Source: Sipunculus nudus
Lineage: Eukaryota > Annelida > Sipuncula > Golfingiida > Sipunculidae
NCBI GenBank assembly: GCA_026874595.1
Contig: CM049311.1
Span: forward strand, 47,125,676 to 47,189,675
DNA: 64,000 nt
Direction: 5' to 3'
Positions within the stretch are counted from its first letter, which is position 1. Each line of letters starts with the position of its first letter. Both the position numbers and the translations under genes were made by a program. This document shows, piece by piece, positions 40,049 to 52,100 of this stretch. The notes under the pieces are model-generated. The model searched no databases and was not told the DNA's origin. It was given only the letters and a program-made list of their open reading frames with translations.

Positions 40049-40112
40049 ATGGATAATATTCCTGTCATCATACTTCTGCTCAGCATTATCAGAATCTGTG
40101 AAACAACTCAAG
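40049..40112 (+). CDS. Gene 2 exon 1: start codon and signal peptide
   Basis: ATG in the context GCAACATGG. Translation begins MDNIPVIILLLSIIRICETT: a short polar start, a hydrophobic core (IPVIILLLSII) and a small polar end, as in a secretory signal. The donor is G|GTTAGT and the exon leaves one base (phase 1), which joins exon 2 to give Asp-Val-His. This start was chosen because it alone supplies a signal peptide with the phase needed by the SUEL exon; the total then divides exactly by three. The 9.9-kb intron that follows weakens the link slightly. Confidence 0.7.
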
Positions 40113-43100
40113 GTTAGTCAACACCTTTTTGCTACATTAAAATTAGAAAATTTTAACTTAACAAAAATGTATCATAATACAGATTATCTTCAGCTTAGAA
40201 ACCAATCATTATTATAATAATAGGTTATTTATAATGCCAAATTAAATAGAACTGCTTCAATCCACAAACTATTGCCTCCCAAAACACTCCATGTATTTTC
40301 CTAGAAACCTGATCTTGGACATGAATAATCATTGATAAAAAAAAGTAGCAAACAATACAGAATGGACTTAATCATGATAATATTCTCAATATATGAACAT
40401 TATTATTACCTGCAGTGAAAAAAAGACTTTACAAAATCTGTGAACACAAAATGTCAGGGAAGTATAGTATAAACTTACTTTAGCTGAACATCATGACAGA
40501 GATAGGTATAACACCTGCAAGTTAATAATCTTGTTAATGATGCTAGAAGACTTTGTGATATATCAATCCATAGAAAAAAAATTATATGATAATAATTATA
40601 AGATTCACTGTATCAATTATATCACTAAAATAGGAAATAAATGCCTTTGAAAAAGGGGTTAATATTATATCAAGAAAGGAATGGATACTGCAGTTTCACT
40701 GTAATTATTTTACTGGATAAGTGTGTGAATACCTTCAACTGCATGAGCATGAAACTTGGTAGAATCTCAAGTACTGAGTACTTGGCATAGACATTGTGTT
40801 TTACAAATACTTCCACAGATCAGTAAACATAGCCATTCAGATTTATGGCTGACTAATACATGCACACAATACTGTTGATATATAGAAATGTTTCCAGTAC
40901 ATACCTCTTCAAAGACTTTACAGCTTATCATTACAGGCTAAACATACACAGACCTATATAAAAAAAAAGTTTGAAAAAAGTCTTTTCTTGGGAATAAAGT
41001 ATAACTCTACTTAAATGTATAGAGTAACATTACTCTGAGAAGTTAAAGAGAAGTATTCAGATCCAATGTTCAGTTATCTTATTAAGGATTAGATGGCATC
41101 ATCTGGGCCATCTTTTATGGAATGCTTATAACTGAGAGTTTTACCTGATACACATCTCACAAAAAGGCATTCTGAGACTGAATGTGAAGTCAAAGAACCA
41201 GGACATCAGTGGAGAGCCAGACTCAAAGAGTAAAACTTGGCTAATTTGCTAGGAGAGATGTGAATAGAATGTCTGGATATGTAAAAAAAATAATTCAGCA
41301 AATACGCTTGAGTGTTTAGGAAATAAATCAGTTGAGTAGAAATCCAAGCATACCAAGTCAATGTGATTGACCCAGCTGGAAAGGTGAATAATAAAAGAAA
41401 TATTTAGGAATTACAAAGATTGTTAGCACCAAAAATAGCTCATGGTTGTCAAGCTTGGATGGTCTGTCCCCATCTTTTGTAGAAGTCTTTTGTAAAATTA
41501 AAAATAACAAGTAACTTTCAGCTATGTCAATAAACACAAACTCTAATATACCACATAATGCACAAAGTTTGAAAATTGTGATTTCTTCCTGTTGTAAGTG
41601 ATGAATAATATACCTGGCTATAAATGAATAAATACTGACCTGGAAAGGTCAAATGACATCGCCATTGGTGAGGTTTGATTAGTTTTTTTCACAGACCAAA
41701 GGCGGCGCCAGTGCACTACACATACAGCGAGTGAAAGGCAAAGGAATTAAAATATTTTGAAAGATTGTAGAACCTACCTACTTATATGGATAATTTATCA
41801 TTTTTCTTTGAGTCAGGGGTACCTAGCAACTTTATGCTGTATTTAACAAGTCTCACTCTGCTATTCTTTATATTGGTAATAATGGATCTGCCAATGTTGA
41901 AATCATTTGCAAAGATGGCAGGCTTGTCACCAGGGTCAAACAGCTGAAAGATTGTCAGCTTGTCATCAAAGCATAACCCTGTGTGTTTTCTCTTTCATGA
42001 TTCCATATCTCTACCAAATGAGAGCTAGCTGATCTTGTTTGAATAGTTTTCTTCGTCAGACAGTTATGAATAATTATGAATAAGCTGAATAATGGCAAGT
42101 TTAAGTGGATGACACAATCGCTCATGGAAGTGAACTGCTCATTTGTATGGCCAGACTCAAAGGCGATGGCCAGTTGGCCACTCGGATAACCCTGTTTGAG
42201 CATAATAATGTATGAATGAGTATACCTCCCCAATGCTCATGCTAGTAAACTGCTCAGTTATTTGGCCTGACATCCTAGCCCAAGCCAACAAACTTTGTTG
42301 CTTGAGTACAAACAAGACATATGGTTGATAACACACAAGTGCTCTTGGATAAACTGTTCAGCTGCTTCAGTGCTTGCTAGGGGTAAAGGGAGCCTAGCTT
42401 TGTGTGACTACCGTAAAATCTCCACTTAAAACCGCGGTTTAATCAAGAAATTCAAAATCTTGAAATCAGGTTGATTTCCTGAAAGCACTGTGCGGTTTAT
42501 ACTAGAAGGGTTTCCTGAATATCTTCCTGACAGACATCCTTTTGGGGCCGGCATGTGGGCGATAATATTGCAACTTTCGAAGGCCGTTCTTAGCAGCAGT
42601 CTCGCATGCATGGGAGCCGTGTGTAAATGTATTATTTACGATTATTTGTTATTTATAAATTATATTACTGCTGAATAGTTTTCGTGTGATATAAAACTTG
42701 TTATGAAATTTTGGTAATTGTCACCAAATAATATGTTTACAACAACCCTGCTGTAACACACAGCGGCCCACTTCGTTGGGCATGCTCAAGCAAAATTGAA
42801 ATAAAAGCCTACTTTAAACCCATTTGCGGCATTATTTAGCAATGGTTATTTGTTTAAAACATAAAATGAATAGAAAGCTGACATCATAAGGAGTCACACA
42901 ATGGCAGACGATCGTTTTAAAATCAAGTTTGAGTGCCGCCATGTGCTGAAACACCCCGGTATTCTGCTAAGAATATTTTGAACGGCTGTACGCGGTGGGT
43001 GGTAAACAGAACAGCCACCTATTTCGTCCCAGCGTGCCTTGCATGAACACTGCCTTGACAAAATGGCTTCCCACACGGAAACTTTCTTAGGGAGAAAAAC

Positions 43101-46100
43101 TTGCTTACCCCGACTGGCCACTTTAATTTAACCTTAAAATCACTCGTTACCAAGCGTCAAGTTTCCTATACGTGCGTATCTCGACAAGGTAACTTCAATT
43201 ACTTTGATATTTAGTTAAGTTGACCAGCGATGTTTTCAAACGCGCCAGCAAATTGAGACATGGAGCGATGTCAACGTACGATGTGACGATGATAATACCG
43301 AAGTAACTGGTATGAAAATGATTTGAATCTTCCGAGTAATTCCAGAAAATGGAATTTTCTTCAGAAATTTTTAGAAATAAAATATACAGTGACTTGAAAT
43401 GGATCAGAATATTTTTTCCAAAATATAATGACAAATCAGTAGCAAACAAGAATATGCCACGGAATATAAAATCTGTTTAAACAGGCAGAGGTTCACCGGC
43501 CCTTACGTCTTCCCAAACTTCATGCTTGAGTGACCCTGCAAAAAAGTGTTATGATGTGTTTAAATAAAATGCCCAAGGAATTTAAAAGTGGACAGGAATG
43601 GCCGAGTCGCGTTACGCGTGTTCATTTCTAGATGATAGCTTGATTGTGTCTTTTGTCAAATCATTCCGTAGGGAAAGTTGGTGCAGTTTTAAAGGGGGGT
43701 TCTCAGTATTTGAGCCCCTCGCGATGTCTCACCTGGAATTTCGGCGAAGTCTGGGTCAGTTTTAAACGGAAGTGCGGTTTTAAGTGGAGATTTTACGGTA
43801 GCTGTAGTTTTAACACCTTTGCCCTGACAACATTGGCCCAGAACTAATTAAAAGGGTCACCAATGGGCTAAAACACCTGACTACAGGACCTTTCAACTTG
43901 TCATTACAAAAATTTATGTGAAGTATTTACATGCTTGAAAAATATTTTGTAAATACAAATAATTTTTCGGTTCCCCATTTAAAATTATGGAAAAAAATTT
44001 GTTCAGAAAAATGGCGTTCAGAAAAACAGTTTTCTTCTGAATATATCTCTGTCTCTGTCTTCCTAGCTCTATCTTAATCTCTCTGTTCTCTCTGTCTCTC
44101 ATTCTGTCTCTCCCTGTCGCTGTCTGACTTGCTCGATCTCTCTATGATTGTCACTCACTGTCTCTCATTCTGTCTCTCCCTGTCTCTGTCTTCCTTGCTC
44201 GATCTCTCTATGATTGTCTCTCATTCTGTCTCTCCCTGTCTCTGTCTTCCTTGCTCGATCTCTCTATGATTGTCTCTCTTTCTGTCTCTCCCTGTCTCTG
44301 TCTTCCTTGCTCGATCTCTCTATGATTGTCTCTCTTTCTGTCTCTCCCTGTCTCTGTCTTCCTAGCTCTATCTCTATATCTCTATCTGATTTTCTCTGTC
44401 TTTCATTCTGTCTCTCCCTGTCTTCCTAGTTCTATCTCTATCTCTCCGTCTCTGTCCCTTTTTTCTGTGTCTCAAGTTTGTCTCTCAGTCTGCCTTATGT
44501 ATCTGTCTTTCTCAATCTCTCTTTGTCTGTCTCCCTCTCTACCTCGTAGTGCCAAAATCTCTCATTTTTGTAATAGTGGTATTCTTGAAGGTTGAATTTC
44601 CATAGTTAGCTAGTGACCTGGTAACAAACCCTGGAACCCAGACTTTTTACCCTCAAACATCATGTCAAAAGGAAATCTTGAGTGACTCTTTTCATGGCAA
44701 ATGACCAAGCTTATATAAAGAAATGCTTAAAAATGTTACAGAATTTACCCTCCTAAAATACCTCAATTGTATTTTTACCATAACAGATGAGGTGAGGCAA
44801 TGTAGGTTAGTACCTATATAATACACAAGTAAAATGTGAGGTGTGTCCAAACAGACTTCATGCTCCCAGGCACTGCTCAAGTATGGGCCGAATTGCTACC
44901 TGTTTACCAGATCATGTGATGAGGCTTCCCCTCAACTTGCATGTACTCTGGTCTAATTATAACATACTAAATCTGTATCGGTAAAAACTGCATGTTCAAA
45001 TTGTACTAATGAAGATTATATATAACAATGCATATATATTTCCTTGTAAATAACACCTTCAATGAATGAAGTTGTTCCACTCCGCTTCCTGGATTCAGCT
45101 ATACACAGAAATTTAGATACCTGGTCTGTTGATTGTAAATACTTAATCATTTCCTTCATAAATTCATTGAGCATGGTACGGGAGGATTAGGAAATGCTGA
45201 CAACCCTGTATAAGCCTGTAAAAGTTGAACACATAGGTCAACTAGAATACGGGTAGTCGACAAGCGACAACGTGTGTCCGCCTAAATCAGAGTGGAACGG
45301 GTGAAGTGAGGCATGGATTGAGTGGCAAGGGGAAATAGAGTGAAGTGTTGCATATTAGCATGGATGTTTGCAGCCAAATGGTGTATGTAGGTTGCGCCAC
45401 CTACCACAAAATCCAGAAAGCCATCCAAGTTGTATACATATGCAAAATTTGAGGCAGATAAGTCAAACCACTATATGTTTATGAGTGATTTTAGCCCATG
45501 GCAGACAAACAGTTGGATGCTGTGCAAAAATGATTGAAGGTGGCGCCACCAGTGTGGCATATGATAAAGAGCTATGTGAGAACTATATACATGAAAAACT
45601 TTGGCCCAATCGGTCAAACGGTTCCCAAGATATGAGCTTGGATGTCTGCTGCATAAACTAGAATGCAGGTGGCGCCACCTGTCATAAAATCAAGAGAGCT
45701 GTCGGGGATGTATAAACCTGCAAAATTTTAGGCAGATATGTCAAACCACTGCCGAGATATGAGTGATTTTATCCCATGGCAGACAAACAGATGGGAGCTG
45801 TGCAAAAATGGTTGCAGGTGGCGCCACCAGTTTTGCGTATGATAAAGAGCTATATGAGATCTATACACATGCAAAATTTTGGCCCAATCGGTCAAACGGT
45901 TCATGAGATATGAGCTTGGATGTCTGCAGCGTAAACGTGAATGTAGGTGGCGCCACCTGTCATTAAATCAGAAAAGCTATCCAGGATGTATATGCATGCC
46001 AAATTTCAGGTGAATTAGTCAAATCACTGCAGAGATATGAGTGATTTTAACCCAAGGCAGACGAACAGATGGACACTGTGCAAACATGGTTGCAGGTGGT

Positions 46101-49100
46101 GCCACCATTTTTTTGTGTATGTTATAAAGCTCTCCAAGGGCTACATTTGTGCAAAAAAACTTTCCTGATGCGTCAAACGGTTCCCGAGATATGTGGGTTT
46201 ATGTGTGGAAACAGACGCACAAACGGACACAGAGCGCAGAGGAAAGGTCAGAGGTCAAAACAAAATCGGGGCGCAGCAGTTCACGTGACCTGAACATAAT
46301 CCCGGGTTTCGTAAAATTCCGCCCAGCGGTTATGGAGGAGTTCTCCAGACACCTACATGGCGGCGGCGGCGGCGGTGTGCAGCTGAAAACATAGTATCCG
46401 CAAAACTCTGTTTTTGCGGATACAATAACATATAAACAGATTTGAGTGTAAGTTGCAGTCATGAAGGTAATGCTCATAGAGGCGGATTATACTGAACAAT
46501 CCATGTAAACTTTGTATGGATTAAATTAAATAATTTGGGTGTTATGAAGCATGGCAAAGCTACTCTAATGCTAGATGTAATACATGTAGGTGAGTAACAT
46601 GTCAGCCTTTCCCAATGCAAGGACTGGCTTGCACACATTTTGACTTAAACTTGAACTGTTATCAATTCTACCATGTAAACTCTCAGCACAAACTGAGTTC
46701 TGTAAATGTAAGGTTCCTGAGGGGTCAGTGGCATGTACCTTTATGTAAAAAGTAATTTGCTTTGAGACTGCAGGGCTCAAATTTGGTGCCTGCCAATCTG
46801 AATTTTCCTGCTGTTTTGAGTTAGCTAGGTCTGGTAAAATTTTGGTAGTGGCAGCCCCCCTTGGCCGGCAGAAAAATTCAAGATATCACAATAGGATATC
46901 AGCAGAATATCTCGACAGGATCTGTGGCAAGCATATCATGAACATATATTTCAAAAGCAGCTTTTAGCTTCAAACGTAAAAACATCTCATACTAAGATAT
47001 GATTTTATTTTACAATAAAAGTGAATAATAAGATAAAACCATTCTGACAGATGTGAATGATGCTTTAAATTTAACTGTGTGTGGAAGATCCTATGAATGA
47101 GCAGGTTCGTCAGCTGAGAACGCAGTTTTGTGCAACAGCCTTTAATTCCACAGAGTTAATAATTTGTACAAAGCGGATAAATTTTAAAAATTTTCCATAA
47201 GAGAAATAAGCGGCTGCTTCCAGGCTACAAATGGTGAGTCCTCGACAAATGTCTGACAGCAGTGACCTTTTTAAAAACTGATTTCACATCATTTGAAACT
47301 GCCCCACAATCACAAAAATTTCATTTTCTGTAGGGCCTCATTCATGGCCTGCTTTTATGCACAGCTGCTTGTAGGCAATATTCAAGTGCTGTCTTAGGCT
47401 ATGCAAATAAGTTGAAATGAACCAATGACATGATGTGTCATCACTGCAACCGTGGTTATCAATTCAGGTACATGTGTTACCCTATTAGTTCTGTCACCTG
47501 AACCAGACCTCGTTCGCTGGTAGGCTTGAAAACGAACAATTAAAGAAAAGGCCATTTTAGGATTTTGCGTCCACAATTACTGATAATGCATATTTGGGGG
47601 TTAATTTATTTTAGAATGGCGGTAAATAATGAGGGCATATTCATAATGGCGGTGTCAAATTTGACACCGGTGGAGAGCTGATGGTGATGTAGGCCTACTT
47701 TTGTAAAAGAAATCCTGCTTTATTTGCTGCCTTATATTCATACAAAGGCAAAGAATTATCTTAATTTGAATTAAACCGGTGTTATGATCACTTTCTTTCA
47801 CCGACATAAACTGACGTTCATACTGCATCATGGTTTAATGATCAGTCATTTGGCAGTTTTTGAGGGCAAATAAGTGGCTGGCTGCTTGTGTTAAGAAGTA
47901 AACCTGCCTGATTGCCTACTTAAATCATTTCTCAGAAATTAACCCTTCCTGGAACATTACATTGTTCACTTTACTTTTAATATATTTAACAAATAACCCT
48001 TTTTCTTCAAGAGAAAAATTACATGAGCAGAAATTTGTTTGTGCCAATTTCCATTTGTCTAACTTACCTACACACAACCTGAACAATCGTTTGGGCAAAT
48101 TCTACAAGCCTTGGCACAATCAGATGCCATGATTATATATTTCTTAACATGTACGTCATAAAAAACAATAAAATTGGTACCAATATAAGTAATAAAGTTT
48201 AAAAGGAAGAGCCATAAATGAGGATTTTTTTTTTTAAATAAAGAAGTAGGGTCTGTAAAATCTTTGGAGGTCTGGCACATTTTCTGTGCTGCCGGACATC
48301 TGTGTTTGATCGCAATTTTTGGTAGATTCGAGCCCGGAAACTGTATTGCCAACATTACTTCTGGTAAATTCAAGTATTTCTACTTCACAGCTAAGAAAAA
48401 TGCCTTATTACATACAACAAAACTCACAATATTAAGGCATGTTTCAATTATTCATTTGAATCTGAGACAGATTTTTGTTTTATTAGTCTCCATGAAAATT
48501 TAGAAAACGGGTAGTCAACAAGAGACTATGTGTATATGCCAAATCACAGAGGCATAGGTAAAGTACTGCAAGGCATGGGGGAATGTTCCTGACATGACAT
48601 GACTCCAAATTTGTGGCATCAGTGATGCCAATTAAACTCCTCATATTTGTTCATTTTCACTAAAAAACAGATCTACAAATGGACACACCATGCAAGATTT
48701 CAGGCCGAGACACCAATCCACTACTGAGAAAAGTGCATCCATGTATTCTTTAAAACCAGAACAGCAGGTGGTGCCACCTGTCTGGTCTACAAAAAAGCTA
48801 TTTAAAATTTTGAAACTTTGGAAATGCACAATTATTCAGCCCAATATATTGAACAAATCACTAAGATGAACAGTTGGAAAATGCATGGATGGATGCCATG
48901 CAAAAATGATTGTAGATGGTGCCATCAGTCTTGAGTACAAATGCGAGAGATCCACGATCTATGGACATGCAAAATTTCAGCTCAATACATTGAAACACTC
49001 CTGAGATATGGGCTGTTAATTATCACAGACACCCAGGTTCATACTGGACATAATGCATTGCAGGTGGCACCACCTGTCTTTATCGGGCAAAACTGCATAG

Positions 49101-52100
49101 GTGAGGGAATAAATATGCCAAGTTTTGTAAAGATCGGTCCAAGGGTCTCAAAGGAGTTCTCCAGAAAATGAACGCAGTGGCGGAACCCGGTAAAATACAC
49201 AGTATCGCAAAATCTTGTTATATTAAACAGGGTACAATTGTTTTAGAGAAAAGTCAACTTGCATTGTTTTGTTAGTTGTTGGTAGACTAATATAATAAAT
49301 CAGTCATTGGAATGAGGCAAGCCCACATGACAGTATCAATTTAATCAAACAAGCATAATATGGAAGATGCATGCTGTTTTATAGGGAGGTCTCTTATATC
49401 ACAAAATTACTTGTGGATCAAATCACCTGGTCTTGGTTTCCAGGCTCTCTCAAGAATGTCTTCTTTCAGAAAGTACTACACACTCCATCTTCAGGTATCT
49501 GATCAGTACTTAATACATGAGCTGTTCCTGCCATGACTCCAGTCCTTCTGTCCAATATTTATGGCCGACCTGACAGAAAATGTGTTGCTAATTGATTGTA
49601 GGTCTATAAAAGTAATACTGTATATATCCTGTGATGGTACCTTGATAGTATTTTCTCTCAAGTTCATGTCCCTCTTCTTATTTAACACACTCTTCATTTT
49701 CTGGCTCTAGTGTAGTTTCCTGATAGTAAAAAGGGTGTTTTAAGTCTATTGATGCTTCAGATATGACATGTTCTTTGACACACTTGTTCAAGTTTAAGAC
49801 ATTTCATCTCTATGTTCAGCAAAACATCTCCAAAGATTTACATATGAAAAATGGACTCTACACTATCCAATTGTATTGAATAATTTATTGACATTTTGAT
49901 TGAAAAATATATATATATTTTGGTACAATTTATAGCTTGGGGACATACTTATCACTGGTTTCTTTTTTTTTTATTTTACAGATGTACATGACATCTTCCA
50001 ATGTGGATTGGAACAAGAAGTTGGAATTTGGTGCAATCAAGACCAGATTGTCAAAGTAATCACAGCCACAGTGAAACAGGCCAGCACAGTAACTTGCATC
50101 CAATCAAATCAAGATTGTATACATCAAGATGTCACTAACAAAGCAAGAGAACTCTGCTATGCCAAGAGCTCCTGCCAGTTTGGGATTGATTTAGTTTCAA
50201 CATCTTCCACCAGGTGTCATCAAACATCAACACCATACTATCTTCATGTTCAATACAAATGTGTTCAGTGTAAGTGATATGACATTCTTTCCTGTAACTT
50301 CAAATGACAATAAAGTTGAATCCCTCTTTACATTCATTCACAGGGGTATGGCTGTTTATTTAATCAATTAAACATGAGTAAATTTACATATCACTTAAAA
50401 TAAATGAATAAACTACCTGAGTGTTGACACATGTAATATCTCAGAGTCCTGCAAATTCTGCAGGTAAAACATACTCTATATCTATGAAATTATTTAACTG
50501 AATACTTACCATACATTTAATATTAATTTCATCCTGTTCTATTTATTGGCACCATTTGTATTTAAATGTACATTACATGTTTTATGGGTACTAATATATT
50601 AGTATAGAGTGCCTGCACTAGTTAATAATAACAAGGTTAAAACCAAAGGGGGTAAAAATGTTTCACTTTGTTCAATATCTATCTCAGGGGACTACAAGGT
50701 GAAGCATTGTTTAAGTGAAGGTGTCCTGGAGCTGTCATGTCCTACAGACCATATGGTCACAGTACAGGCTGCCCAGTACTACGTAACAAGTACCCAGGAA
50801 ACATGTAACTCATCAAACACAGACTGTATGGAGGCTGATATCACCAAACAGTTTTATCCTGATTGTACCAAACTGGAGTACTGCAGTACATACCTGACTG
50901 CCAGAAACCTGACTACCTGCTCTAATTACCAGGGCCACCACTATGTCATGGTAACCTACCGTTGTGAACCATGTAAGTTTATTTGTTGTCTTACATTGCT
51001 AATATTTGTGAATATTCAAATACCTTAATAACAAATTTCTCCAGACAGTAGCCATGAATGCTAATTTGAAAAAAACATAAGGACAATCTGATGAAGCATC
51101 ATGATATATATATACATCTGACATTATTTTTCTTAACCATACAAAAAGCATCAAGTTTTATTTTCGACACATAACAAATATAAGTTACATTTATTATGTG
51201 TGGAAGATAAAACTGGATGAATTACTCTTCTACATTCCCATTTCAATTACATTTTTAGAATTTGGAAGAATAGTTTATTATTTTATTATCACTCTTAATT
51301 ATGAGTTTAAAAAAGCTGGTGATAATATCAGTGATGCAAAGGAATGGTTTAAGTGATCAAAACACATTTTGTTCTAACAAAGTCTCATTCTGTACTGCTG
51401 CAGTCATCCTGAGTGAGAAGGGATCCACACAGGCAATCTGTAGCAACTTCCAGTGGCAGGGAAGTGCACTGTACCTGTGGAGCCCAAAGACTTTGACAGC
51501 AGGCCAAGTTAACAATACATGTACCTGTACCATACATGTACAACCACACACACATGTGGAGACTAAAGTGTCATACATTAGGCCCGGAAGGACTACAGGG
51601 TCACCACCCCCATGCCGGCATGGTTTGACATTCAGTAGTGCAGGGGTGGTGCTAGGGCAATGTGCAGCTCACAACATGTTATTCAGAGAGATCCCTCTAC
51701 ATGTTTTATCTACTCTTCATGTGCAGTATCTTCCCACTAGCATAGATGTACCCCTGTTTGTGGTCACCTTTCAAGGTAATTATTCTAATCATTTTTTATT
51801 TGGTTTAGTCTCTTATTGAAAATATGTTCCAGGTGTTTTTCTATAAGGAAACCTAGTTTAATTAGTACGGCTGTCAATGTTCATCCAAAACTGAATAGCT
51901 GTATGGTCTACAGGGCCAGATTAAAAGGGGGCACAGGGGGGCATGCACTCACTCTTTTTTGGCCTAAAAGAGCAAGACAATAGAATAATTTACACTTAAT
52001 ACAGAAAGGCAGTACCAAAGTTTAGTTCTGCACAGTTCAACTTTATTTATTTTACATGGATTGTACAATTAGTTATAATAACTAATATGAGGCACTCTCC

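Noticed and set aside
42894-43121. Transposase fragment in the TA-flanked element
   Set aside because: The frame (MASRGKQVFLPKKVSVWEAI...) has no DDE/D spacing or DNA-binding motif I can identify, so it was not called as a gene.
44214-44595. Ser/Leu-rich membrane-like protein
   Set aside because: Translation of the CT-rich minisatellite. Hydrophobicity follows from CTC/TCT codons.
48062-48140. Minus-strand Cys-rich (metallothionein-like) exon
   Set aside because: Contains SDCAKACRICPNDCSGC before a good donor, but a stop codon falls in frame at the junction, there is no upstream partner, and the Cys spacing does not follow the metallothionein CxC pattern.
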